Of a stretch of 64,000 bases of DNA, positions 31,813-40,098 are shown one piece after another. The notes beneath the pieces are model-generated. The model was not told where the DNA came from. It saw only the letters and a list, made by a program, of their open reading frames with translations, and did no database searches. The stretch's first letter is position 1. The number at the start of each line of letters is the position of its first letter. Both the position numbers and the translations under genes were made by a program. Source of the DNA: Streptomyces sp. NBC_00620 (GTDB taxonomy: Bacteria; Actinomycetota; Actinomycetes; Streptomycetales; Streptomycetaceae); the NCBI RefSeq assembly GCF_026341825.1, contig NZ_JAPENY010000002.1, positions 558,001 to 622,000 of the forward strand. Reading direction: 5' to 3'.

Positions 31813-32984
31813 GACCCGAGCAGGGGCACCGCCGTCACCAGTCGCACCGTCCCGAGCGCCGCCAACAGCACCTGGTGGTCGACGAGTTCGACCAGGCCCG
31901 CGCCCAGCGCGAGACCTATCGCGTTCGGAGCGAACATCAGGGTGTTGGCGGTCGCCGCCGTACGGCCCAGGAGTGCGGCCGGGGTCTCGCGCTGGACCGC
32001 GGTGAGCGCCGCGATCAGCACGCACGGGAGGCCGATGCCGACCGCCGCGGCCGAGGCGAGGGCCACCGTGTCGTACGGGAGCGCGCGAGCCGTCACCGCC
32101 AGCGCGGTGAGCGCGATGCCGTACCCCGCGAACCGCCGCTCGCCCAGCCGGCGCAGAAGGGGACCCGCGGCCAGGCCGATCGCCACCGAGCCGGCGCCCT
32201 GGACGGCGTAGAGGAGCCCCACGTACGCGGGTGAGTGGCCGAGGCCCTCGACGACGGCGTAGACCGTCGCGCCGTTGACGCCCGCGAAGAGCATGGTGGT
32301 GCCGCCGGCCAGGACGAGGGGGCGCAGCCGGGGGTGGGCCCAGAGGTGGCGGGCGCCTTCGGCGGTCTGCGTGCGCCAGGTGGAGGTGGCCTTGGGCGGC
32401 GGGGTCTCGCGCAACCGCAGGAGGGCGTACACACCCGCGGCCAGCGCGAACGTCACGGCGTCAAGGAGCGCGACCCGTGCCCCGCCGTACACCGCGTACA
32501 GGCCCGCCCCGGCGAGCGGGGCGACCAGCTTCATCCCCTCGTTGGCCGTCATGCGCAAGCCGTTGAAGTCGCCGAGGAGGGACTTGTCGACGGCCGAGGC
32601 GATCAGCGCCGACTCCGCCGCGTCATGGACGACGCCCGTGGCGCCGTAGACCAGGAGCACCGCGAAGAGGATCCACAGGCGGCCCGGCGCGTCCACGGCG
32701 AAGAGGGCCGGCAGCAGCGCGGCCAACAGCAAGTTCGCCGCGATGAGGAGCGGCCTGCGGCGGACGCGGTCGGCGAGTGTGCCCAGGGCGGGGCCGATGA
32801 GCGTGGGGGCCCAGAGGGCGAAGACGCAGAGGGCGGCCAGGCCGTCCGAGCCGGTCAGGTCCTTGACCCAGATGCCGGACACCAGCCACAGCGCCGACGA
32901 GCCGAAGCCGGAGACCACGACCGCGCTCAGATACAAACCCGCGTTGCGGTCCCGCAGGACGCGCGTGACTGTCCATGTCGCCAT
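31788..32984 (-). CDS. MFS transporter
   Basis: 398 residues with about 12 predicted transmembrane helices (first at LYLSAVVVSGFGSSALWLVS). The loop between helices 2 and 3 reads GTLADRVRRRPLLIAANLLL, the MFS motif A in the variant of the DHA3 (macrolide efflux-like) group. A polar central loop (RETPPPKATSTWRTQTAEGA) divides the halves. Export of a drug or small metabolite is likely, substrate unknown. The gene end overlaps the end of the kdgD-coupled gene on the opposite strand. Confidence 0.88.
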   Translation of the reverse strand: MATWTVTRVLRDRNAGLYLSAVVVSGFGSSALWLVSGIWVKDLTGSDGLAALCVFALWAPTLIGPALGTLADRVRRRPLLIAANLLLAALLPALFAVDAPGRLWILFAVLLVYGATGVVHDAAESALIASAVDKSLLGDFNGLRMTANEGMKLVAPLAGAGLYAVYGGARVALLDAVTFALAAGVYALLRLRETPPPKATSTWRTQTAEGARHLWAHPRLRPLVLAGGTTMLFAGVNGATVYAVVEGLGHSPAYVGLLYAVQGAGSVAIGLAAGPLLRRLGERRFAGYGIALTALAVTARALPYDTVALASAAAVGIGLPCVLIAALTAVQRETPAALLGRTAATANTLMFAPNAIGLALGAGLVELVDHQVLLAALGTVRLVTAVPLLGSQPSRASA

Positions 32985-33057
32985 GGCTGGTGATCGTGGT
33001 GCTAAGGACCTGCCTCAAGGATCAGGCAGATGCCCTATAAGACGCAGGCAGACGTCT

Positions 33058-34026
33058 TCAGATGGTGATCACGAGCTTGCCCCGGGGATGGCCCTTCTCC
33101 AGGTGTCGGACGGCGTCGGCGGCCTCGTCGAGGGGGTAGGTGCGGTCGATGGCCGGGGTGATCTTTCCGTTCTCGGCGAGGTCCTTGAGGGTCAGGAGGT
33201 CCTCGTGGCGGGGGAGGGAGACGAGGTTGCGGAAGTTCTGGCCGACGAAGGGCGAGAGCAGGGAGGCCCGGATCTCGCGGCTCATCCCGCCGAAGAAGGC
33301 GCTGCCGCCCTCGCCGCCGACCATGACGAGGGTGCCGTGCGGGGCGAGGACGCGGCGCAGGTGGGGCAGCGGGCGCAGGCCCGCGCAGTCGACGATGACG
33401 TCGTAGCGGCCGGAGCCGGCGGTGACGTCCTCGTGGGTGTAGTCGAGGACGTGGGCGGAGCCCAGGGAACGTACGAGATCCGTGTTGGTGGGACCGCAGA
33501 CGCCGGTGACCACGGCGCCGTACATCGCGGCCAGCTGGACGGCGAAGGTTCCGACGCCACCGGAGGCACCGATGACGAGAACCTGGTCGCCCGGCTTGGG
33601 GCGGCCCTTCCCGCTCAGCGCCTGGAGGGCGGTCATGCCGGAGACGGGGAGGGCGGCGGCCTGCTCGAAGGTGACGTTGGGCGGCTTGAGCACGAGCCGG
33701 CGGGCCTTGGCGCGCGCGAACTCGGCGAACGAGCCGTCGCAGTTGCCGAAGACCTCGTCGCCGGGCTTGAACTCGGTCACCTTCGCGCCCACGGCCTCCA
33801 CGCGCCCGGCGCCGTCCCAGCCCCGCACGGGGTTCTTGGGCCTGCGGACTCCGAGGACGACACGGGCCACCAGGGGCCTGCCCGTCATGAGATGCCAGAC
33901 GCTCGGGTCGACGCCGGCGGCGCGCACCTCGACGAGCACCTCGTCGTCACGGGGTACCGGTCGGCCGATCTCCCGCAGTTCCAGCAGGTCGGCGGTTCCG
34001 TAGGAATCCTGGACGATCGCTTTCAC
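33058..34026 (-). CDS. NAD(P)-dependent quinone oxidoreductase-like MDR protein
   Basis: 322 residues from the GTG at 34026 (VKAIVQDSYGTADLLELREI), ribosome site AAGGAGA. Zinc-free medium-chain reductase: VRGWDGAGRVEAVG, GDEVFGNCDGSFAEFA, cofactor loop VLVIGASGGVGTFAVQLAAM, and a C-terminal LEKGHPRGKLVITI end. It reduces quinones or activated alkenes with NADPH. It lies 73 bases upstream of the MFS gene in the same direction and may form a detoxification unit with it. Confidence 0.88.
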   Translation of the reverse strand: MKAIVQDSYGTADLLELREIGRPVPRDDEVLVEVRAAGVDPSVWHLMTGRPLVARVVLGVRRPKNPVRGWDGAGRVEAVGAKVTEFKPGDEVFGNCDGSFAEFARAKARRLVLKPPNVTFEQAAALPVSGMTALQALSGKGRPKPGDQVLVIGASGGVGTFAVQLAAMYGAVVTGVCGPTNTDLVRSLGSAHVLDYTHEDVTAGSGRYDVIVDCAGLRPLPHLRRVLAPHGTLVMVGGEGGSAFFGGMSREIRASLLSPFVGQNFRNLVSLPRHEDLLTLKDLAENGKITPAIDRTYPLDEAADAVRHLEKGHPRGKLVITI

Positions 34027-34208
34027 GGTGGTTCTCCTTCTCGCGGGCCTCTGACGTCGAGCAGTCGCCTCTGACATCGAGCATTCCGGCGATTCGAACG
34101 CCTGACCAGCGTCCTGAGGGCCGTCCTGGGAGCCCGAGCGATGAGTTTTCGTACGTTCGCCGGTCTACCCGATGACTGGAGACGAGTACGAGCTCTGAGG
34201 AGAAGCGG

Positions 34209-34796
34209 ATGACCGACCGGATTCTTGACCTGGGGCCGCAGGCCCGGATCGTCGCGAGCCTCGCGGCGGGTGCGACCGACGAGCAGCTGGCGGGCGCGAC
34301 CCCCTGTCCGGAACTCGCGGTGCACAACATGCTGGGGCACCTGATCGGGCTCGCCGCCGCGTTCCGGGACGCCGGGCGCAAGGATCTGGGGCCCACCACG
34401 GACACCAGCCCGACCTCCGCCGTGCCGGACATCGAGCCCGGTTGGCGCGAGGCGCTGCCCAAGGTGATGGACGAGCTCGCCGAGGCCTGGCGCGACCCGG
34501 CCGCCTGGACCGGGGAGACCCGGGCGGGTGGCGTGGACCTGCCGGGTGCGGTCGCGGGCGCCGTGGCCGTCGACGAGCTGGTCGTGCACGGCTGGGACCT
34601 CGCGCGGGCCACCGGCCAGGAGTACGAGCCCGACGCCGCCGCCCTGCAGATGTCCTACCAATTCCTGCTGGCCTCGGCCGAGGACCCGACCCGGGGCGGC
34701 GGCATCTTCGGGCCCGTGGTGCCGGTACCCGACGAGGCGCCGCTCCTCGACCGGGCGATCGGACTCAGCGGGCGGGACCCCGGCTGGAAGCCGTAG
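34209..34796 (+). CDS. TIGR03086-type DinB/mycothiol-dependent family protein
   Basis: 195 residues, ribosome site GAGGAGAA. Opens with the maleylpyruvate-isomerase-like pattern (LASLAAGATDEQLAGATPCP, LAVHNMLGHLIGLAAAF) in which the NMLGHLIG helix holds a metal-ligand His. A second His lies in VAVDELVVHGWDLARATGQE. DinB-fold proteins of this type bind a divalent metal and often use mycothiol. The reaction is not known. Its last eight codons and stop are duplicated directly downstream as part of a 35-base tandem repeat. Confidence 0.82.
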   Translation: MTDRILDLGPQARIVASLAAGATDEQLAGATPCPELAVHNMLGHLIGLAAAFRDAGRKDLGPTTDTSPTSAVPDIEPGWREALPKVMDELAEAWRDPAAWTGETRAGGVDLPGAVAGAVAVDELVVHGWDLARATGQEYEPDAAALQMSYQFLLASAEDPTRGGGIFGPVVPVPDEAPLLDRAIGLSGRDPGWKP

Positions 34797-34840
34797 AGCT
34801 CCAATGGCGGGACCCCGGCTGGAAGCCGTAGAGCTCCAAT
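34771..34840 (+). repeat. Perfect 35-bp tandem duplication across a stop codon
   Basis: 34771-34805 and 34806-34840 are identical (each begins GGCGGGACCCCGGCTGGAAG). The unit covers the last eight codons and TAG of the upstream gene plus a short trailer GAGCTCCAAT. The second copy is out of translation, so the protein is unchanged. It suggests a recent replication-slippage event. Confidence 0.95.
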
Positions 34841-34881
34841 AAGGAGGCGCCCGCGGGACGGCGGTTTCGTACGCTCCCCGC

Positions 34882-35634
34882 ATGTCCCTCACCCTCACCG
34901 TCCTCGGCACCGCCTCCCCGCACCCCGGCCCCGGCCGCCCCTGTTCCGGCTATCTGCTGCGGGGCGGGGACGCCGAGGTGTGGGTCGACGCCGGACCCGG
35001 AACCTTCGCCGAGTTGCAGAGGCACACGGACCCGGCGCGGCTGTCCGCGATCTGGATCTCGCATCTGCACGCCGACCACTGTGCCGATCTGCTGTCCGCC
35101 GTGTACGGGCTCGCGTACGGCGGACTCACCCCCGCCGCGCCCATTCCCGTGTACGCGCCGCGCGATCTGGGGCAGCGGCTCGCGGGGTTCTTCGGGCAGA
35201 GTGATTCCGGGTTCCTGAGCGGGATCTTCGACCTCCGGCCCCTGTACGACGGCCATGAGGCGCGGGTGGGTGAACTGCGGCTCCGCAGCCGTGCCGTCGT
35301 GCACGACACCGAGGCGTACGGGCTGCGGGCCGAGTGCGCGGGGAGCGTGCTGGCGTACTCCGGGGACAGCGGGCCCTGTGCTCAGCTCGCCGAACTCGCC
35401 CAGGGGGCCGACCTGTTCCTCTGCGAGGCCGACATCGACCGGCATCGCGAAGGCGAACGAGTCCATCTCACTCCGGAGGACGCCGCTGCGGTCGCACGTG
35501 CGGCGGGGGTGCGGGAACTGCTCGTCACCCACGTCGGACCCACGCTCACCCCGCAGGACGCGACGGCCCGTGCGGCCAGGGCCTTCGGCGGGCGTACCGG
35601 CCAGGCCCGCGAAGGTGACGTGAAGGTCGTCTGA
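34882..35634 (+). CDS. MBL-fold metallo-hydrolase
   Basis: 250 residues. Metallo-beta-lactamase fold with the metal site SHLHADHCADL and later THVGPT; a middle acidic ligand is in LAYSGDSGPC. The opening LTVLGTASPHPGPGRPCSGY and the SGDSGP motif match the RNase Z-like or ElaC-like branch of MBL hydrolases seen in actinobacteria as stand-alone genes of unknown substrate. Not obviously linked to the pectin locus; it ends 32 bases before the promoter of the pectin operon. Confidence 0.88.
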   Translation: MSLTLTVLGTASPHPGPGRPCSGYLLRGGDAEVWVDAGPGTFAELQRHTDPARLSAIWISHLHADHCADLLSAVYGLAYGGLTPAAPIPVYAPRDLGQRLAGFFGQSDSGFLSGIFDLRPLYDGHEARVGELRLRSRAVVHDTEAYGLRAECAGSVLAYSGDSGPCAQLAELAQGADLFLCEADIDRHREGERVHLTPEDAAAVARAAGVRELLVTHVGPTLTPQDATARAARAFGGRTGQAREGDVKVV

Positions 35635-35665
35635 GCGTCGACGCCGGCTTCTTTTGTCAGAAGCG

Positions 35666-35694
35666 TTGACGAAACATGAGCGCGCTCCTACCTT
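35666..35694 (+). promoter_or_regulatory. Main promoter of the pectin operon
   Basis: TTGACG (35666-35671), a 17-base spacer, and TACCTT (35689-35694), predicting transcription from about 35701. It is the best sigma-70-type promoter in the window and stands 62 bases before the GntR start codon. Confidence 0.7.
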
Positions 35695-35715
35695 CAACGC
35701 GTCGTACTTCGTACG

Positions 35716-35725
35716 TCATATATGA
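35716..35725. promoter_or_regulatory. Candidate GntR operator
   Basis: TCATATATGA is a perfect 10-bp palindrome, strikingly AT-rich here, about 15 bases after the predicted transcription start and 31 before the GntR ATG. FCD-type GntR proteins commonly bind short AT-rich palindromes in their own leader. Confidence 0.55.
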
Positions 35726-35755
35726 GACGCGATATGTGAGATCCGAGAGGCGCGC

Positions 35756-36436
35756 ATGACCTCTGTGCCCACGCCGATTCCGTCCCGCACGCAGTTCGTG
35801 CTGGAGGGGATCAAACACCGCATCCTCACCGGGCAGTTGACCCCGGGACAGGCTCTGGTCGAGACCGAGCTCGCCGCACAGTTCGGGGTGTCGAAGACAC
35901 CCGTGCGGGAGGCGCTCAAGACCCTGGCCGGTACCGGGCTCGTCGTGATGAACCAGTACAAGGGCGTCACGGTGCGCATGGTGGACGCGGACATGGCGCG
36001 CGAGGTGTACGACGTACGGCTGCTGTTGGAGCCGGAGGCGCTGCGGCGTGCCGTCCGTCGTGAGGCCTCGCTCGACGCGGCGCGCGACGCCCTGACCCGC
36101 GCCGACGAAGCCGCCGACACCGCCGAACGCTCCCTGGCCAACCGGGAGTTCCACCGCGCCCTGTACGTGCCCTGCGGCAATCCGCTGCTCGGCCGGATGC
36201 TCGACGAGGTGCGGGACCAGGCCGCGCTGGTCTCCGCCGTCGCCTGGGCCGCCAACCCCTCCTGGGAGCGCGAGGCCGCCGAGCACCGCGAGATCCTGCG
36301 GCTCGCCCTCGACGGCGACGCCGACGGCGCGGCCGCCGCACTGCACGCGCACATCGCGTCGTTCGTGCAACGGGCCTTCCCCCAGGGCCAGGACGAGGCC
36401 TTCCCCCAGGGCCGGAAAGAGGACGGACAGGAATGA
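35756..36436 (+). CDS. GntR-family (FCD type) regulator, first gene of the pectin operon
   Basis: 226 residues. HTH at about 10-70 (LEGIKHRILTGQLTPGQALV, LAAQFGVSKTPVREALKTLA). FCD domain at about 80-205 with VYDVRLLLEPEALRRAVRRE, NREFHRALYVPCGN and AEHREILRLALDGD; the Asp/His residues fit a metal-bound sugar-acid pocket. The C-terminus carries a small duplication (AFPQGQDE, AFPQGRKE). It overlaps the next gene by four bases and probably represses the whole operon until a uronate or arabinonate-type acid appears. Confidence 0.9.
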   Translation: MTSVPTPIPSRTQFVLEGIKHRILTGQLTPGQALVETELAAQFGVSKTPVREALKTLAGTGLVVMNQYKGVTVRMVDADMAREVYDVRLLLEPEALRRAVRREASLDAARDALTRADEAADTAERSLANREFHRALYVPCGNPLLGRMLDEVRDQAALVSAVAWAANPSWEREAAEHREILRLALDGDADGAAAALHAHIASFVQRAFPQGQDEAFPQGRKEDGQE

Positions 36437-37341
36437 CAGCGACGTACGAGACCCAGCGGGCGGCGCTCGCCGAGGTCGTGGCGATCCCCGTGACTCCCTT
36501 CGCGCAGGACGGGACGATCGACCGCGACACCCACCGGGCCCTGCTGCGTCGACTGCTCGAAGGAGGCGTCAAGACCCTTACGCCGAACGGCAATACGGGT
36601 GAGTTCTATGCCCTGACACCCGAAGAGCGGCAGCTCGTCACGGAGTTGACCATCGAGGAGACGGGCGACCGGGCCGTCATCCTGGTCGGCGTCGGGCACG
36701 ACGTGCCGACCGCCGTGGCCACCGCGCGGCACGCACGCGAGCTCGGCGCCGAGATGGTGATGGTCCATCAGCCCGTGCACCCGTACGTGTCGGAGGGCGG
36801 CTGGGTCGACTACCACCGGGCGATCGCCGAGTCCGTGCCCGAGCTGGGAGTCGTTCCCTACATCCGCAATCCGCTGCTCCCCGGCGAACGGCTGGCCGAA
36901 CTCGCCGACGACTGCCCCAACGTCGTCGGTGTGAAGTACGCCGTGCCGGACGCCGCCCGCTTCGCCGCCTTCGCACGCGACGCGGGGCTCGAACGCTTCG
37001 TGTGGGTCGCGGGCCTCGCCGAGCCGTACGCGCCCTCGTACTTCTCGGCGGGCGCCACCGGCTTCACCTCGGGTCTGGTGAACGTCGCCCCGGCCGTTTC
37101 GCTGAACATGATCGAAGCGCTTCGATCCGGCGACTACCCGGCCGCCATGAAGGTCTGGGAGCAGATCCGCCGCTTCGAGGAACTGCGCGCGGCCAACGCC
37201 TCCGCCAACAACGTGACCATCGTCAAGGAGGCCCTCGCCTCGCTCGGCCTGTGCCGCCGAGACGTCCGCGCACCGAGCAAGCCGCTGCCCGAGGACGAGC
37301 GCGCGGAAGTCGCCGCCATAGCCGCGGGATGGTCCATATGA
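36433..37341 (+). CDS. DHDPS-family sugar-acid dehydratase/aldolase
   Basis: 302 residues, ATGA overlap at both ends. TIM-barrel class I lyase: VAIPVTPFAQDGTIDRDTHR, LTPNGNTGEFYALTPEERQL, VVPYIRNPLLPGERL with the Tyr, NVVGVKYAVPDAARF with the Schiff-base Lys. It lacks the GTTGES motif of DapA and has GNTGEF, as in enzymes acting on 2-keto-3-deoxy sugar acids. Next to an IlvD/Edd dehydratase it most likely is L-2-keto-3-deoxyarabonate dehydratase (giving 2-oxoglutarate semialdehyde) or the matching aldolase. A perfect 16-bp palindrome ATCGAAGCGCTTCGAT lies inside the gene at 37111-37126. Confidence 0.8.
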   Translation: MTATYETQRAALAEVVAIPVTPFAQDGTIDRDTHRALLRRLLEGGVKTLTPNGNTGEFYALTPEERQLVTELTIEETGDRAVILVGVGHDVPTAVATARHARELGAEMVMVHQPVHPYVSEGGWVDYHRAIAESVPELGVVPYIRNPLLPGERLAELADDCPNVVGVKYAVPDAARFAAFARDAGLERFVWVAGLAEPYAPSYFSAGATGFTSGLVNVAPAVSLNMIEALRSGDYPAAMKVWEQIRRFEELRAANASANNVTIVKEALASLGLCRRDVRAPSKPLPEDERAEVAAIAAGWSI

Positions 37342-39059
37342 AGCGCCCCGAGGACCTCAGAAGCCACCAGTGGTACGGCACGGAAGGGCTCCGCTCCTTC
37401 AGCCACCGGGCCCGGACCCGCCAGCTCGGCTATCTGCCCGAGGAGCACCTGGGCAAGCCGGTCATCGCGATCCTCAACACCTGGTCCGACATCAATCCCT
37501 GCCATGTGCACCTGCGGGACCGGGCGCAGGCAGTGAAGCGGGGGGTGTGGCAGGCCGGGGGCTTCCCGCTCGAGTTCCCGGTCTCCACGCTCAGCGAGAC
37601 CTTCCAGAAGCCGACCCCGATGCTCTACCGCAACCTGCTCGCCATGGAGACCGAGGAACTGCTGCGGTCCTACCCGGTGGACGGGGCCGTGCTGATGGGC
37701 GGCTGCGACAAGTCCACGCCCGCGCTCCTGATGGGCGCCGCCTCCGTCGACCTGCCGGCCGTCTTCGTGCCCGCCGGGCCCATGCTGCCGGGGCACTGGC
37801 GGAACGAAGTCCTCGGCTCCGGCACCGACATGTGGAAGTACTGGGACGACAAGCGCGCCGGGCTCATCGGGGACTGCGAGATGACCGAGCTGGAGAGCGG
37901 GCTCGCCCGGTCGCCCGGGCACTGCATGACCATGGGTACGGCGTCCACGCTGACGGCAGCGGCCGAGGCACTGGGGGTGACGGTGCCGGGCGCGTCCAGC
38001 ATCCCCGCCGTCGACTCCGGGCACGACCGGATGGCCGCCGCCTCGGGGCTCAGGATCGTCGAACTCGTCCACAAGGACCGGAAGTTGTCCGAGCTCCTCA
38101 CCGCGGAGGCCTTCGAGGACGCCGTGACGACCGTCCTCGGGCTCGGCGGTTCCACCAACGCGGTGATCCATCTGATCGCCATGGCCGGACGCGCGGGCGT
38201 CACGCTCACACTCGACGACTTCGACCGGATCGCGCGGACCGTGCCGGTGCTCGCCAACGTCCGCCCCGGCGGGGGCCCTTACCTGATGGAGGACTTCCAC
38301 TTCGCGGGCGGCCTGCCCGGGTTCCTGTCCCGGATCACCGATCTGCTGCACCTGGACCGGCCGACGGTGTCGTACGACAGCATGCGCGAGCAGCTCTCAA
38401 CCGCCTCGGTCCACAACGACGATGTGATCCGGACCAGGGAGAACCCCGTCGCCGACGAGGGCGGAGTCGCCGTCCTGCGCGGCAACCTCTGCCCCGACGG
38501 CGCGGTCATCAAGCACATCGCCGCCGAGCCGCACCTGCTCAAGCACACCGGCCCCGCCGTCGTCTTCGACGACTACAGGTCCATGCAACGGACCATCAAC
38601 GAGCCCGACTTGGGCATCACGGCGGACACCGTGCTGGTGCTCCGCAACTCCGGCCCCAAGGGCGGTCCGGGCATGCCCGAGTACGGGATGCTGCCCATCC
38701 CCGATCATCTGCTGAAGCAGGGGATCAGGGACATGGTGCGGATCTCCGACGCCCGGATGAGCGGCACGAGTTACGGCACCTGTGTGCTGCACGTGGCACC
38801 CGAGTCGTACGTCGGCGGGCCGCTTGCGCTGGTGCGCACCGGAGACACGATCACCCTCGACGTCGAGGGGAGGTCGCTCCGACTCAACGTGGACGACGAG
38901 GAGTTGGCGCGGCGCCGGGCGGAGTGGACACCGCCGCCCGAGCGGTACGAGCGCGGCTACGGAGCGCTCTACAGCGAACAGATCACCCAGGCGGACACCG
39001 GCTGCGACTTCGCGTTTCTGGCCCGGCCGGGCAAGGTGCAGGACCCGTACGCGGGCTGA
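37338..39059 (+). CDS. araD: IlvD/Edd-family sugar-acid dehydratase (probably L-arabinonate)
   Basis: 573 residues from the ATG at 37338. The Fe-S cluster cysteines are all present: NTWSDINPCHVH, LMGGCDKSTPALLM and SPGHCMTMGTASTL. The C-terminal NSGPKGGPGMPEYGMLPIPD and RISDARMSGTSYGT form the substrate/Mg site. Length and the SDINPCH and RMSGTSYGT forms match L-arabinonate/xylonate dehydratases rather than DHAD (IlvD). With the preceding DHDPS-type enzyme it would give a non-phosphorylating arabinose route, fitting arabinan side chains of pectin. Activity on a hexonate or hexarate from galacturonate cannot be excluded. Confidence 0.82.
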   Translation: MKRPEDLRSHQWYGTEGLRSFSHRARTRQLGYLPEEHLGKPVIAILNTWSDINPCHVHLRDRAQAVKRGVWQAGGFPLEFPVSTLSETFQKPTPMLYRNLLAMETEELLRSYPVDGAVLMGGCDKSTPALLMGAASVDLPAVFVPAGPMLPGHWRNEVLGSGTDMWKYWDDKRAGLIGDCEMTELESGLARSPGHCMTMGTASTLTAAAEALGVTVPGASSIPAVDSGHDRMAAASGLRIVELVHKDRKLSELLTAEAFEDAVTTVLGLGGSTNAVIHLIAMAGRAGVTLTLDDFDRIARTVPVLANVRPGGGPYLMEDFHFAGGLPGFLSRITDLLHLDRPTVSYDSMREQLSTASVHNDDVIRTRENPVADEGGVAVLRGNLCPDGAVIKHIAAEPHLLKHTGPAVVFDDYRSMQRTINEPDLGITADTVLVLRNSGPKGGPGMPEYGMLPIPDHLLKQGIRDMVRISDARMSGTSYGTCVLHVAPESYVGGPLALVRTGDTITLDVEGRSLRLNVDDEELARRRAEWTPPPERYERGYGALYSEQITQADTGCDFAFLARPGKVQDPYAG

Positions 39060-39109
39060 GGGGACGCCCAACCCCATCCCTCTTGTCCGAGATGTCGAAC
39101 GACGTACGC

Positions 39110-39119
39110 GAAGCGCTTC
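39110..39119. promoter_or_regulatory. GAAGCGCTTC palindrome before the permease genes
   Basis: GAAGCGCTTC is a perfect 10-bp palindrome in the 100-base gap between the dehydratase and the ABC permease genes. The same core, extended to 16 bp, lies inside the upstream lyase gene at 37111-37126. LacI-type regulators favour such centred CG palindromes. An internal promoter here is possible but I see no clear -10/-35 pair. Confidence 0.4.
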
Positions 39120-39159
39120 ACCGCGATGACGCTTCCATGCACAGGAACGGAGAACAGTC

Positions 39160-40098
39160 ATGGCCCAAGCCGCAGCCGTGGCGAAACAGCCCGCGGCGCC
39201 ACCCCGGCGGCGCCGTGGCTCAGCGACGCCCCGCAAGCTCCCGTATCTGCTGATCGCCCCGGCGGGCCTGCTGATGCTGGGCTTCATCGCCTACCCGGTC
39301 ATCAGCGTCTTCTACTACAGCCTGCAGAACTACAACCCCACCAAGCCTTGGCGCAACGGCTACGCGGGCTTCGACAACTTCGTGCACGCCTTCACCGACG
39401 ACCCGCAGTTCTGGGACACGCTGACCTTCAGCGCCAAGTGGGTCTTCGTCGAGGTCGGACTGCAACTGCTCTTCGGTCTCGCTCTCGCGCTGATCGTCAA
39501 CCAGACCTTCGTCGGGCGGGCGATCGGCCGCGCGCTGGTCTTCTCGCCCTGGGCCGTCTCCGGTGTGCTGACCTCCGCGATCTGGGTGCTGCTCTACAAC
39601 TCCCAGACGGGCATCACCCGTTACCTCGCGGACGCGGGCATCGGTACGTACGGCACCAGCCTGCTGTCGGACACCTCGACCGTCTTCCCGGCCGCGGTCG
39701 TCGCCGACCTGTGGCGCGGAGTCCCCTTCTTCGCGATCCTGATCCTCGCCGATCTCCAGTCCGTCTCCAAGGACCTGTACGAGGCCGCGGAGGTCGACGG
39801 CGCGAGCCGCTTCCGGCAGTTCCTGCACATCACACTGCCGCACCTGAAGGACGCCATCGTCCTGTCCACGCTGCTGCGCGCGGTGTGGGAGTTCAACAAC
39901 GTCGACCTGCTCTACACCCTGACGGGCGGTGGACCAGCAGGCGAGACGACCACGCTTCCGCTCTACATCGCCAACACCAGCGTCGACGCCCACAACTTCG
40001 GCTACGCGTCCGCCCTGACCACCGTCGCGTTCGTGATCCTGCTGTTCTGCTCGATCGTCTACCTGCGGCTGAGCAAGTTCGGAGGCGGAGACAAGTGA
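39160..40098 (+). CDS. ABC oligosaccharide importer, permease 1 (MalF type)
   Basis: 312 residues with ATG at 39160 (ribosome site ACGGAGAA). A basic N-terminus (PPRRRRGSATPRK) is followed by six transmembrane helices; EAA loop EAAEVDGASRFRQFLHITLP. It forms the CUT1-type channel with the next gene; the binding protein is encoded at 46662 in the same run. No ATPase is present. In this locus the cargo is most likely oligogalacturonides, rhamnogalacturonan fragments or arabino-oligosaccharides. Confidence 0.92.
   Translation: MAQAAAVAKQPAAPPRRRRGSATPRKLPYLLIAPAGLLMLGFIAYPVISVFYYSLQNYNPTKPWRNGYAGFDNFVHAFTDDPQFWDTLTFSAKWVFVEVGLQLLFGLALALIVNQTFVGRAIGRALVFSPWAVSGVLTSAIWVLLYNSQTGITRYLADAGIGTYGTSLLSDTSTVFPAAVVADLWRGVPFFAILILADLQSVSKDLYEAAEVDGASRFRQFLHITLPHLKDAIVLSTLLRAVWEFNNVDLLYTLTGGGPAGETTTLPLYIANTSVDAHNFGYASALTTVAFVILLFCSIVYLRLSKFGGGDK

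Noticed and set aside
34771..34840. Insertion-element target duplication
   Set aside because: The two copies are directly adjacent with no inserted DNA between them, so it is a plain tandem duplication.
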